Below are positions 42,387 through 51,222 of a DNA stretch of 64,000 nucleotides, one piece after another. Source of the DNA: CAIQPS01 sp963783835. Its GTDB lineage: Bacteria; Actinomycetota; Thermoleophilia; RBG-16-64-13. A model generated the notes under the pieces. The model was not told where the DNA came from. It was given only the letters and a program-made list of their open reading frames with translations, and did no database searches. The DNA lies in assembly GCA_963783835.1 (NCBI GenBank), contig CAWAOX010000013.1:62001-126000 (forward strand), given 5' to 3'. Both the position numbers and the translations under genes were made by a program. Position 1 is the first letter of the stretch, and the number at the start of each line of letters is the position of its first letter.

Positions 42387-43661
42387 GTGCTCGATATCAG
42401 ACTCATCCGGAATGAGCCCGACATGGTCCGCGCCGCCCTCCGCCGCCGCGGACCGCATGCGGAAGCCGCCCTGGACACGCTGCTCGAGCTCGACAGGACG
42501 CGGCGCGAAGTGCTGATGGGAGTCGAGGAGAAGCGGGGCGTCCGCAACGTCGTCAGCGAGGAGATAGCGCAGGCCAAGCGCAACAAGGAGGACGCCTCCG
42601 CCAAGATCGATGCGATGCGCGCGGTCGGCGAGGAGATCAAGGAGCTGGAAGTCCGGCTCAAGGACACCGAGGCGGCGCTCGAGGCCGAGCTTCTTCAGGT
42701 CCCCAACCTGCCCGAGCCGTCGGCGCCGGCGGGAGGCGAGGAAGACTCCGTCGTCATGCATACGTGGGGCGAGCCCCGCCGGTTCTCGTTCTCACCCAAG
42801 GACCACCTGGACCTGGCCGCCCAGTCCGACATGATCGACATGGAGCGGGGAGCCCGGACCTCCGGCAGCCGGTTCGCGTATCTCAAGGGGGACCTGGTGT
42901 TCCTCCAGTTCGCCCTGGTGCAGTACGCGCTGCAGAAGCTGGCCGGCAAGGGCTTTCGCCCGGTGATCGTGCCGGTGCTGGTGCGGGATGAGGCCATGTA
43001 CGGCACCGGCTTCTTCCCCACCGATATGCAGCAGGTCTACCGCGTCGAGGCCGACGGCTTGAACCTGGTGGGAACCTCGGAGGTGCCTCTGGCAGCTCTG
43101 CACATGGACGAGATCCTGGACGAAGCCGAACTGCCGGTCCGCTACGTCGGCTATTCCAGTTGCTTCCGCAGAGAGGCCGGGGCGGCGGGCAAGGATACCC
43201 GAGGCATCTTCCGGGTCCACCAGTTCGACAAGGTCGAGATGTTCAGCTTCTGCACTCCGGACAAGTCCTCGGAGGAGCACGACTTCATGCGCTCGGTGGA
43301 GGAGGAGGTCCTGCAGGAGCTCGGCCTCCCCTACCGCGCGGTCAACATCGCCGCGGGCGACCTCGGCGCGCCGGCGGCCAAGAAGTACGACCTGGAAGCG
43401 TGGCTGCCCACGCAGGAGCGCTACAGGGAGGTCACCTCCTGCTCCAACTGCACCGACTACCAGGCGCGGCGCCTCAAGGTCCGCGCCAAAGGCGAGCGCG
43501 GAGGGCCGTATCTGCTGCATACGCTCAACGGAACGGTGGTGGCTCTGGGGAGGACGATGATCGCCATCGTGGAGAACTACCAGACCGAAGAGGGGAAGGT
43601 CGAGGCACCTGCCGTGCTCAGACCCTTCCTCCCCGCCGGCAAGGAGGTTCTCGGCGGATGA
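42387..43661 (+). CDS. serS: Seryl-tRNA synthetase
   Basis: Class II synthetase that charges tRNA-Ser; a tRNA-Ser gene lies 3.4 kb downstream. The N-terminal coiled-coil arm (about 1-110) starts LDIRLIRNEPDMV. The catalytic core has the class II motifs GYSSCFRREAGAAGKDTRGI (motif 2, Arg), VHQFDKVEMFSFC, and HTLNGTVVALGRTMIAIVEN (motif 3). A GTG at 42387 is preferred over 42381 because GAGGAG lies seven bases before the former and only one base before the latter, and it gives the usual MLDIRLIR start. The stop overlaps the pncA ATG. Confidence 0.96.
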   Translation: MLDIRLIRNEPDMVRAALRRRGPHAEAALDTLLELDRTRREVLMGVEEKRGVRNVVSEEIAQAKRNKEDASAKIDAMRAVGEEIKELEVRLKDTEAALEAELLQVPNLPEPSAPAGGEEDSVVMHTWGEPRRFSFSPKDHLDLAAQSDMIDMERGARTSGSRFAYLKGDLVFLQFALVQYALQKLAGKGFRPVIVPVLVRDEAMYGTGFFPTDMQQVYRVEADGLNLVGTSEVPLAALHMDEILDEAELPVRYVGYSSCFRREAGAAGKDTRGIFRVHQFDKVEMFSFCTPDKSSEEHDFMRSVEEEVLQELGLPYRAVNIAAGDLGAPAAKKYDLEAWLPTQERYREVTSCSNCTDYQARRLKVRAKGERGGPYLLHTLNGTVVALGRTMIAIVENYQTEEGKVEAPAVLRPFLPAGKEVLGG

Positions 43662-44347
43662 GCGCGACGAGCGGCGAGCACGCGGCCGGGGGGCCCGGCG
43701 CCGGGACGGTGCGCACTGGGGCCCAGGACGTATTCGTGGTGGTCGACGTGCAGCGGGATTTCTGCAGCGGCGGAGCGTTGCCGGTACCCGGCGGCGATGA
43801 GGTGATCCCCACCATCAACCGCCTGCTCCCGCTCTTCGGCCGCTGGGTCTACACGAGGGACTGGCATCCCACCCACCATATCAGCTTCTCCAAGGAGCCC
43901 CAGTTCAGCGACGGCTCCTGGCCACCCCATGCCGTCCAGGGCACTGCGGGAGCAGCCTGGTGCGCCGGGCTGGAGATGCCGATGAACGCCATCCTCGTGA
44001 GCAAAGGAGACGATCCGGACCACGAGGCCTACAGCGCCTTCCAGGTGAAGCGGCTCGATCTGGCGGAGTTCCTGCGCCTCAGGAAGGTGGAGCGGGTCTT
44101 CGTCGCCGGACTGGCGACGGACTACTGCGTCAGGCAGACGGCGCTCGACGCGCGGGCGGCCGGGTTCACCGTGCTTGTGATCGAGGACGCGGTCCGGGGC
44201 GTCGCGCCGGACACGACCGCCGCCGCCTTCGCCGACCTCGATGCGGCCGGCGTCATCCGTGTCCGTTCGGACCAGATCGAGGATTCGGGAGAGCGGCCTC
44301 CCGCAGCCTACGACGAGCACGGCGATCCGGTGCACCATGACGCCTGA
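43658..44347 (+). CDS. pncA: Nicotinamidase (isochorismatase-fold)
   Basis: This 229-residue hydrolase converts nicotinamide to nicotinate for NAD salvage. Motifs are VFVVVDVQRDFCSGGALPV (catalytic Asp), YTRDWHPTHHISF (metal-binding Asp/His and the catalytic region), and VFVAGLATDYCVRQTALDAR with the nucleophilic Cys. An N-terminal tail of about 25 residues is extra. ATGA overlap with serS and an 11-bp overlap with pncB indicate a serS-pncA-pncB operon, and the two Pnc enzymes catalyse consecutive steps. Confidence 0.93.
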   Translation: MSATSGEHAAGGPGAGTVRTGAQDVFVVVDVQRDFCSGGALPVPGGDEVIPTINRLLPLFGRWVYTRDWHPTHHISFSKEPQFSDGSWPPHAVQGTAGAAWCAGLEMPMNAILVSKGDDPDHEAYSAFQVKRLDLAEFLRLRKVERVFVAGLATDYCVRQTALDARAAGFTVLVIEDAVRGVAPDTTAAAFADLDAAGVIRVRSDQIEDSGERPPAAYDEHGDPVHHDA

Positions 44348-45968
44348 CAGCGAGGCCGGGAGCCTCGGCGCAACCGGGAATCCCCGCGGCGAAACCGCGC
44401 CCCCCGACCACGAGGGCGACGTCTCGCAACGCTGGGCCCGCCGCGAGGACCTGGCCCTGCTGACCGACTACTACCAGCTCACGATGATGGGCGGCTACTG
44501 GAAGACCGGCCGCCGGGATCTGCGGGCCTGCTTCAACTACACCTTCCGCGACCTGCCCCCGGATAACGGGTTCGCCATCACCGCCGGCTTGGAGCAGTTG
44601 CTCGATCAGGTCCAGAATCTACGCTTCACAGACCAGGACCTGGCCTACCTCTCCAGCCTGGGCGCTTTCGACAGCGCCTTCCTCGACTATCTCAGGTCCT
44701 TCCATCAGCGCTGCAGCATCTCCGCGGTCCCCGAGGGCACCGTCGTCTTCCCTCACGAGCCTGTCCTGCAGGTGGAGGGCCCTCTCATCGAAGCCCAGCT
44801 GCTCGAGACCGTCGTCCTCAACACGCTGAACTTCCAGACCCTCATCGCCACCAAAGCGGCGAGGATCCGCCTCGCCTGCGGCACCGACGATCTCGTCGAG
44901 TTCGGCCTGCGCCGGGCGCAAGGCCCGGACGGCGGCCTCAGCGGCAGCCGCGCGGCCTTCATCGGAGGGGCGGACAGCACATCCAACGTGCTGGCGGGCA
45001 AGGTGTTCGGCATACCGGTCAAAGGCACCCACGCTCATTCCTGGGTGATGAGCTTCGCCAGCGAGCTGGAAGCCTTCCGGGCATACGCCGCCTGCACGCC
45101 CGAACCGATCCTGCTGGTGGATACGTACGAGACCCTCACTTCCGGCCTCCCGAATGCGGTCACGTTGTTCAAGGAGCTACGCGCCGCCGGACGGCCGGTG
45201 CGCGCCGCGGTCCGTCTCGACTCCGGGGACCTCGCCCGACTGAGCAAGGTTGCCTACCGCATGTTCACCGAGGCGGGATTCCCCGACCCGCTGATAGTGG
45301 CCTCCAACGAGCTCGACGAGGATCTGATAGCCGACTTGAAACGGCAGGGAGCGCGCATCAACTCCTGGGGCGTGGGGACGCATCTGATCACGTCGTCGGG
45401 ACATCCGGCGCTGAGCGGCGTGTACAAACTGGTGGCGATGCAGGAAGAGGGCGGGACGTGGGTGCCGCGCATCAAGCTGTCCTCGAATCCGGCCAAGATG
45501 ACCGACCCGGGCCGCAAGCGGCTGGTTCGCTACTACGACGATGCCGGGCATCCCCTGGCCGATCTCATCCGCCTGGACACCGAGCCTTCGGACTCCATCG
45601 ACCCCGGACAACCGGCGGCGCCGGTCCCGTTCGCGGAGCGCCAGGACCTCTCCTTCCTGCGCGCCGTCTGGGACGCCTCTCGCTGCGAGGACATGCTCGC
45701 GCCCGTGATGCTGGACGGGGAACGTGTCGGGCAACGGCCCGCGCTCGCGGACATCCGCGCCCGTGCGCAGCAACAGGTGGCGTCCCTATCTGAGGAGATC
45801 CGCAGGCTGCGGAACCCCGAGATCTACGCGGTGGGCTTGTCGCCGAGGCTGGCCGCCGAGAAGGTGCGCATGATCCGGCAGGCCCCAGGGATGCTACCCG
45901 GCGCCCCGGGTAACCATACGGGCGCCGGCTCCGGCGACCCGGGCGGCCGCGCCGGACCAAGTAGCTAG
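44337..45968 (+). CDS. pncB: Nicotinate phosphoribosyltransferase
   Basis: This 543-residue enzyme makes nicotinate mononucleotide from nicotinate and PRPP. Recognisable parts are LLTDYYQLTMMGGYWKTGRR, FNYTFRDLPPDNGFAITAGL, VEFGLRRAQGPDGGLSGSRA, GIPVKGTHAHSWVMSF (conserved His region), VRLDSGDLARLSK and GVGTHLITSSGHPALSGVYK. It is of the longer NAPRTase subgroup. The ATG at 44337 overlaps pncA. The stop codon shares CTAG with the stop of the convergent thioesterase gene. Confidence 0.93.
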   Translation: MTPDSEAGSLGATGNPRGETAPPDHEGDVSQRWARREDLALLTDYYQLTMMGGYWKTGRRDLRACFNYTFRDLPPDNGFAITAGLEQLLDQVQNLRFTDQDLAYLSSLGAFDSAFLDYLRSFHQRCSISAVPEGTVVFPHEPVLQVEGPLIEAQLLETVVLNTLNFQTLIATKAARIRLACGTDDLVEFGLRRAQGPDGGLSGSRAAFIGGADSTSNVLAGKVFGIPVKGTHAHSWVMSFASELEAFRAYAACTPEPILLVDTYETLTSGLPNAVTLFKELRAAGRPVRAAVRLDSGDLARLSKVAYRMFTEAGFPDPLIVASNELDEDLIADLKRQGARINSWGVGTHLITSSGHPALSGVYKLVAMQEEGGTWVPRIKLSSNPAKMTDPGRKRLVRYYDDAGHPLADLIRLDTEPSDSIDPGQPAAPVPFAERQDLSFLRAVWDASRCEDMLAPVMLDGERVGQRPALADIRARAQQQVASLSEEIRRLRNPEIYAVGLSPRLAAEKVRMIRQAPGMLPGAPGNHTGAGSGDPGGRAGPSS

Positions 45969-46390
45969 CAGCGTCTCTCCGCCGTGGCCGGCTCGCCGAC
46001 CGGGATGGCCGAAGCCTGTCCCTTGGCGATCACCCTTCCTTCGGACCCCGTCACCACGAGATCGACGACCATCAGCCGGCGTCCGCCGTGCAGCAGCCGG
46101 CATTCGGCCGTGAGCTTCTCCCCCAGGGTGCCCGACCGGAACTGGCTGATGCTCCACTGGACCGCGACCGCGTCGACCCGGGCGTTGACGTTCAGGGCAA
46201 AGGCGATATCGATCAGCGCGAAGACGAAGGCACCATGGGCAAGGCCGTGCACCTGGAGGAAGTCCGCCGTCACCACGGCCGATACCCTGGCGAGGCTTTC
46301 CGACGCTTCCTCCACCTCTATCCCGAACAGCGGGATAAGCCGGTCGTCGGCCACCAAGCGTTCAATGCGCTCACTCATCTCTCCGGACAC
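45965..46390 (-). CDS. Hotdog-fold thioesterase of the PaaI/YdiI type
   Basis: A small acyl-CoA thioesterase-like protein of about 141 residues. LQVHGLAHGAFVFALIDIAF is the hotdog helix with the His/Gly pattern of the family, and LGEKLTAECRLLHGGRRLMV belongs to the sheet. The substrate is unknown. GTG at 46390 is preferred because AAGGAGG lies five bases before it; ATG at 46378 is the alternative. The frame stays open upstream but runs antisense to the next gene. It is transcribed alone. Confidence 0.85.
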   Translation of the reverse strand: MSGEMSERIERLVADDRLIPLFGIEVEEASESLARVSAVVTADFLQVHGLAHGAFVFALIDIAFALNVNARVDAVAVQWSISQFRSGTLGEKLTAECRLLHGGRRLMVVDLVVTGSEGRVIAKGQASAIPVGEPATAERRC

Positions 46391-46459
46391 GCCCACCTCC
46401 TTGCCGCTTTGTGATAAACCTAGCACTCTGGAAGCCGAAGCACGAAAAGAGAGGCCAGG

Positions 46460-46993
46460 ATGTACTGCCCACAATGCGGCAACGTCAACGACGACTCGAC
46501 CAGTTTCTGCACGAAATGCGGCTACAATCTGGAGGAGCATCGTAGACAGTGGCAGGAACCAGCAGCAGCACAGCCACTGGGCGACCAGCAAGCTGCCGAC
46601 CAGCCGGCAACGCCGCTCTCCCCTCCCCCCTACCAGCAGCAGTATCAGCCCACGTATCAGACGCCGGCGGCGTATCAGCCCGCGGGGTATCCGCCCGCCG
46701 GCTACCAGCCGGGCTATGGTCACGGGACCATCCCGAACATACCCAGCTACATGGGCTGGGCCATCGCCACCCTGATCCTTTGCTTCTGGCCCACGGGGAT
46801 AGTGGCGGTGGTCTACGCAAGCAAGGTGGGGAACCGGCTGGCCCTTGGCGATGTGCCGGGCGCGCAGGAGGCGTCCCGCAAGGCCAAGATGTGGACGTGG
46901 ATCACCTTCGGTATCGGCATCGCGGCCGCCGTGATCGCCATCATCGGAATCGTGCTCGCGGCAGTGGCAGTCAACTCCATCACCGTTTACTAG
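46460..46993 (+). CDS. Zinc-ribbon membrane protein with CD225/dispanin-like helices
   Basis: This 177-residue protein starts with a zinc ribbon (MYCPQCGNVNDDS, FCTKCGYNLEE). It continues with about 50 Gln/Pro/Tyr-rich residues carrying PPAGYQPGYG-type repeats. It ends with two membrane helices in the CD225/dispanin arrangement (YMGWAIATLILCFWPTGIVA, VYASKVGNRLALGDVPGAQE, SRKAKMWTWITFGIGIAAAV). Such proteins are common in actinobacteria; the function is unknown. Confidence 0.75.
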   Translation: MYCPQCGNVNDDSTSFCTKCGYNLEEHRRQWQEPAAAQPLGDQQAADQPATPLSPPPYQQQYQPTYQTPAAYQPAGYPPAGYQPGYGHGTIPNIPSYMGWAIATLILCFWPTGIVAVVYASKVGNRLALGDVPGAQEASRKAKMWTWITFGIGIAAAVIAIIGIVLAAVAVNSITVY

Positions 46994-47006
46994 AGGCTAT
47001 ACTCCG

Positions 47007-47030
47007 GCGGCGGCGCGTGGGCGCCGCCGC
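47007..47030 (+). terminator. GC-rich hairpin between the dispanin-like gene and tRNA-Ser
   Basis: Perfect 10-bp stem GCGGCGGCGC/GCGCCGCCGC with a GTGG loop, 14 bases after the stop. There is no T-run, so its role as a terminator is uncertain. Confidence 0.5.
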
Positions 47031-47037
47031 TGCGCCC

Positions 47038-47124
47038 GGAGGGGTGGCGGAGTCTGGTTGATCGCACCGGTCTTGAAAACCGGCAGGCCGCAAGGTCTCA
47101 AGGGTTCGAATCCCTTCCCCTCCG
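47038..47124 (+). tRNA. tRNA-Ser (anticodon TGA)
   Basis: Acceptor GGAGGGG pairs with CCCCTCC. The anticodon stem CCGGT/ACCGG holds loop CTTGAAA (anticodon TGA). The long variable arm is GCAGGCCGCAAGGTCTC and the T arm contains GGTTCGAATCC. CCA is not encoded. Confidence 0.96.
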
Positions 47125-47213
47125 CCTGATCTCAACTCTAGCCAGGCCTCGCCCCGGCGGTCCATTCCGCCTGGCGGCAGGTCCCATCCAGGTTGCGCCG
47201 AATAGACTCAACA

Positions 47214-48497
47214 ATGGCAACTGAACGCATCCAACCCCGCCCCTACATCAGGCTGCTGCTGCTCGCCGGCCTCGTCGGCTTCGTGGGCGCGGTCATCACA
47301 TTCGCCTTCATGTGGGTGGTGCAGGAAGCCGCCCACTTGATCTGGGCCTCCGCAGAGGATAGCAGTGACGTCTGGCGGCCGATCTTCACGGTCGTGATCT
47401 GCACGGTGGCGGGCATAATCGTCGGCGGGCTGGTGAGGGTCTTCGGCGACCACAGCGGCATCTTCGCGGAACTGATGCAGGATTTCGGCCGCACCGGCCG
47501 CTTCAAGTACCGCCAAGCGCCCGGCATGGTGATCACCGCATTCGTGTCTCTAGCTGCCGGCGGCAGCCTTGGCCCCGAAGCGCCGATGGCCGACGCCTGC
47601 GGCAGTGTGGCCACCTGGACGGCCGACCGGCTCAAGATGGACGAGAGGAGCACCCGCTCGCTGGGCTTCTCGGGCATCGGAGGAATGCTCGGGGCCTTCG
47701 TCACTTCGCCCTTCAGCGGCGCTCTGCTGGGGTTGGAGTCGGCTCGAGCCGCCATCTCCTTCCCCTGGGTGCTGTTCCCGAGTCTGGTAGCGGCGGCGGT
47801 CTCGACGACGACGTTCGTGCTCCTCTCCGGCGCCTTCTTCGGCAGTCTCTACGTCTTCCCAGAGTACACGCCCCATCTGACCGACCTGCTGCTCGCCGTC
47901 CCGCTCGGCTTGATGGGAGCGGCGGCGGGAGCGGCCTTCATCCTGCTGTTCAGGACGCTGCGCAGGCTCATGAAGCCCATGAGCAGGCACGTGATCCTGC
48001 GAGGCCTGCTCGGCGGGCTTGGTCTGGGCATCGCCGGGGCGTTCTTCCCGTTGGTGCTGTTCTCCGGCGAGGAGCAGACTCACACTTTGATCACCGACGC
48101 GGCCACCATCGGCGTCGTCACGTTGATCGTGCTCGCGGTGCTGAAGTTGGTGGTGACGAGCCTCCTCCTGACTACGGGGTGGAAGGGCGGGTACATCTTC
48201 CCGACGATGTTCGCCGGCGTGGCCCTGGGGTTGGCCACCAACCTGATCTTCCCCAGCATCCCGATGGCGGTGGCGGTGGCCGCCACGATGGCCGGGGCCA
48301 TGGTGGCCACGATGAAGGCTCCGCTGTTCTCGGCCCTTTTCACGGCGATGCTCGTCCAGCGGGAAGCGGGTCCGGTGATCGCCATAGCCGTGATCGTCGG
48401 TCTGCTCGCGACGGCGCGACTGTCGATGCTGCTACCCCCCGCGGAGCACCCGGTTGAGTTGAACGAGGCCGAGGCTGGCCCCTCGCCTGGGGAATGA
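47214..48497 (+). CDS. ClC-family chloride channel or H+/Cl- antiporter
   Basis: This 427-residue polytopic membrane protein has the ClC helix pairs: SLAAGGSLGPEAPMADACGS (selectivity filter of the GxxGPE type), SLGFSGIGGMLGAFVTSPFS, LLTTGWKGGYIFPTMFAGVA and AATMAGAMVATMKAPLFSAL. No CBS domains follow. ATG at 47214 is taken as the start; an in-frame TTG at 47193 is possible. It likely moves chloride or another small anion. It stands between tRNA-Ser and a lipoprotein gene 34 bp downstream. Confidence 0.88.
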   Translation: MATERIQPRPYIRLLLLAGLVGFVGAVITFAFMWVVQEAAHLIWASAEDSSDVWRPIFTVVICTVAGIIVGGLVRVFGDHSGIFAELMQDFGRTGRFKYRQAPGMVITAFVSLAAGGSLGPEAPMADACGSVATWTADRLKMDERSTRSLGFSGIGGMLGAFVTSPFSGALLGLESARAAISFPWVLFPSLVAAAVSTTTFVLLSGAFFGSLYVFPEYTPHLTDLLLAVPLGLMGAAAGAAFILLFRTLRRLMKPMSRHVILRGLLGGLGLGIAGAFFPLVLFSGEEQTHTLITDAATIGVVTLIVLAVLKLVVTSLLLTTGWKGGYIFPTMFAGVALGLATNLIFPSIPMAVAVAATMAGAMVATMKAPLFSALFTAMLVQREAGPVIAIAVIVGLLATARLSMLLPPAEHPVELNEAEAGPSPGE

Positions 48498-48531
48498 CCT
48501 GACCGGCGGCCGACCGGCAGCCGCGATTGCG

Positions 48532-49260
48532 ATGTTGACGGTGGGCGTGGCCATCGCGCTCTGCTTCGGCGCCTCATGCGGGACCACCGCGGTGCCGCCG
48601 GCCACCGGCGGTCCGGGGACTCAGGGCACCAGCGTCACCGACATCACCATGCCGCAGCCGGACTCTCCCAACATCCCCATCTACCGGGCGCTTGGCTGGG
48701 ACAACGTCTACGTCCTCTACTGGCTCCAGATGCAGGACGGCTGGGCCTACATCCACGGCATCCCCTTCACCACCACCGAGGGGCCCACGATCGATACCCG
48801 TGCGCTTCTCCGCCAGGACCAGACCGGGCAATGGCAGGTACTGGAGAAGTCCACCAACGAGGGCTTGCTCACCGACGTCGGCCAAGTAGCCGAGGACCAG
48901 GAGATACCCGACCAGTTCAAGAAGGCGCATCCCGACGCGCCGGCAGGGATCTTCCCCGAGGCGAGGGCCGAGGACAAGCCGATCATGGACGGGGTGCGGG
49001 CCGCGCTCGGCAACCCAGCGTACCGGTTCAACGTCCTTGTGCTGAAAGAGGACCAGGGCTGGGCATACACAGAGTTGCGGGCGCTCCGCTACCAGGCGGG
49101 GCGCACCATCGAGAGCCTCGAGAAGCGAGCGCTGCTCAGGCAGATCGGCGGAGTGTGGACGGTACAGCAGATGGAAAGCATGGAAGGGATGTCGCAGACG
49201 GACTTCATCGCGAACCTCAAACAGCGCCATCCCGAAATCCCCGCGGGCGTGCTTCCCTGA
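48532..49260 (+). CDS. Putative lipoprotein with two tandem copies of a domain of about 95 residues
   Basis: A 242-residue exported protein. The first 17 residues are a short signal peptide ending in FGASCG, a plausible lipobox. The mature part holds two related halves. RALGWDNVYVLYWLQMQDGW to KKAHPDAPAGIFP is repeated as AALGNPAYRFNVLVLKEDQG to KQRHPEIPAGVLP. Both contain a QDGWAY or DQGWAY segment, RALLRQ and a final HPxxPAGxxP. I do not recognise the domain. It ends four bases before the beta-propeller gene, so the two are probably co-expressed. Confidence 0.7.
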   Translation: MLTVGVAIALCFGASCGTTAVPPATGGPGTQGTSVTDITMPQPDSPNIPIYRALGWDNVYVLYWLQMQDGWAYIHGIPFTTTEGPTIDTRALLRQDQTGQWQVLEKSTNEGLLTDVGQVAEDQEIPDQFKKAHPDAPAGIFPEARAEDKPIMDGVRAALGNPAYRFNVLVLKEDQGWAYTELRALRYQAGRTIESLEKRALLRQIGGVWTVQQMESMEGMSQTDFIANLKQRHPEIPAGVLP

Positions 49261-49264
49261 TAAA

Positions 49265-51160
49265 ATGCCGGAATCCGGCTGCCCCAGGCAGCCTTACGCC
49301 GGAGAGAGCGGGCCTCACATAATAGATCCATATCAACGCTCAATCTATTCGTCTCCCAGGCGCAGACGGAAGAACGCCGGCCGCCGCCGCATAGTCTTCG
49401 CGATCGCCGCCCTCGCCGTGATCGCGCTTATCATCGCGGCGGTCGTCTTCCTCTACGGCGGCGACTCCTCCAGTTCCACCACGAGCGAGCGCAGCACCTC
49501 CTCCTCGGGCTCTTCGCAGACCACGGGCAGCTCGGGCTCCGATTCCACCTCTGGGTCCACCGGCGAGCCGGAAACAACGACATCGACGGGAGCCGGGATC
49601 GCCATGACGGTCGCCCCGGTCGAGGGCACAAAGCCCAGCGACTTCGGCATCGTCACGCACCTCTATGACGGCGCCACCCGCATCTCGTCCTACGATCGGG
49701 CCGATCCCGTCGATTTCGGCCCCGGCAAGGAATACACGGCCCTCGAGGGCATCATCACCTTCAGAGGCAACAACTACCGCGAAGGCGCCAGCTACGGTAC
49801 CGCCGATGTGAAGACCGCCAAGCTGCAGGTCCTCTGGAGCGTACCTACCGGATCGGTGGCGAAGACCGGCGGCGGTAGCTGGACCGGGAGTGGATGGACC
49901 GGCCAGCCGCTCATCGTCAGGTGGCCGGAAGACATCAAGCAGATCATGAACATCAAAGAAGCGAAGAAGACCGACTCCGACCTGACCGAGATCATCTACC
50001 CCTGCCTGGACGGCAACGTCTACTTCCTCGACCTCAAGGACGGCACCTACACACGGCCCGTCATCAAATCGGGCGGCGGCCCCTTCAAGGGAACCGGGAG
50101 CCTCTATCCTGATGGTACCCCGATCCTGTTCGTCGGTCACGGCGACAACTCGCCGGGCAAGCAAACGGTCCGAGCGCGGCTCTACAGCCTCATCGACCAG
50201 AAGGAGCTGTACACGTTCGGCACCAAACCGGACGCCAACTCGTACCGGCGTTTCCACGCATACGACTCGAGCGCACTCTTCGACGTGGGCTCGGACACCA
50301 TCATCGAGCCGGGTGAAAACGGCGTCCTCTACACCATCAAGCTGAACACGAAGTTCGATAAGGAAGCCGGCACGCTCTCGATAGCCCCTGACGACCCCGT
50401 CAAGATCAACTACACCAATCCGACCTACAAAGACGTCGGTTTCCCGACGACCACGGCGCGCTGGTGGGGCATGGAAGACTCGGCCGCCGCCTGGAAGAAC
50501 TACCTCTATGTGGCCGACAACGGCGGCAAGCTATTCTGCTGGGACCTCAACACGATGAAGCTCATCTGGGTGCAGAACGTGCTTGACGACACCAACTCGT
50601 CTCCCGTGTTCGCTGAGGAAGGCGGCCACGGCTATATCTACATCTCGACGTCGCTGCACTTTACCGCCCCCGGGACCGCGAACACCCGCAAAGGCGGCAT
50701 CCCCATCTGGAAGATCGACGCCGCCACGGGCGAGGTGGTCTGGGAGACTGATAAGTACTCCTGCTACACAGTCACCGGTGTCTCCGGCGGCGTCCAGGAC
50801 ACTCCGGTGCTGGGTCGGAAGGACATCTCGAATCTGGTCATCTACGCCATCGCCCGCACCCCTAACCCGGGCAGCGGGATCCTGGTGGCTCTCGACAAGA
50901 AGACGGGCAACGAGGTGTGGAAGACCAACTTCAACCATTACGCCTGGAGCTCGCCGGTGGCCGTCTACACCCCTGGGGGCAAGTCCTACATCGTGCAGTG
51001 CGACACCATCGGGAACATGTTCCTGGTCGAGGGGAAGACCGGCAAGATCGTCGACTACATCAATCTGGGCACGAATATCGAAGCTTCGCCTGCCGTGTTC
51101 GGCAACACCATAGTGGTCGGAACCCGAGGGCAGAAGATCTACGCCATCAAGATCAACTGA
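49265..51160 (+). CDS. Membrane-anchored PQQ-like beta-propeller protein
   Basis: This 631-residue protein has a basic N-terminus (SPRRRRKNAGRRRIVF), one membrane helix (about 37-60) and a Ser/Thr-rich linker (about 64-110). It ends in a large extracellular propeller. Blades carry the tryptophan-docking-like pattern of PQQ repeats: KLFCWDLNTMKLIWVQNV, IPIWKIDAATGEVVWETD, GILVALDKKTGNEVWKTN, NMFLVEGKTGKIVDYINL. No PQQ-dependent dehydrogenase catalytic residues are evident, so it is more likely a binding or scaffold protein. It follows the lipoprotein gene after four bases and precedes another lipoprotein. Confidence 0.78.
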   Translation: MPESGCPRQPYAGESGPHIIDPYQRSIYSSPRRRRKNAGRRRIVFAIAALAVIALIIAAVVFLYGGDSSSSTTSERSTSSSGSSQTTGSSGSDSTSGSTGEPETTTSTGAGIAMTVAPVEGTKPSDFGIVTHLYDGATRISSYDRADPVDFGPGKEYTALEGIITFRGNNYREGASYGTADVKTAKLQVLWSVPTGSVAKTGGGSWTGSGWTGQPLIVRWPEDIKQIMNIKEAKKTDSDLTEIIYPCLDGNVYFLDLKDGTYTRPVIKSGGGPFKGTGSLYPDGTPILFVGHGDNSPGKQTVRARLYSLIDQKELYTFGTKPDANSYRRFHAYDSSALFDVGSDTIIEPGENGVLYTIKLNTKFDKEAGTLSIAPDDPVKINYTNPTYKDVGFPTTTARWWGMEDSAAAWKNYLYVADNGGKLFCWDLNTMKLIWVQNVLDDTNSSPVFAEEGGHGYIYISTSLHFTAPGTANTRKGGIPIWKIDAATGEVVWETDKYSCYTVTGVSGGVQDTPVLGRKDISNLVIYAIARTPNPGSGILVALDKKTGNEVWKTNFNHYAWSSPVAVYTPGGKSYIVQCDTIGNMFLVEGKTGKIVDYINLGTNIEASPAVFGNTIVVGTRGQKIYAIKIN

Positions 51161-51222
51161 GTCTCGTCCGCGGATAGCGGGCCTCGCATCCGGTCGAGCG
51201 GGGTTCGCGGGAGGAGGGACAG

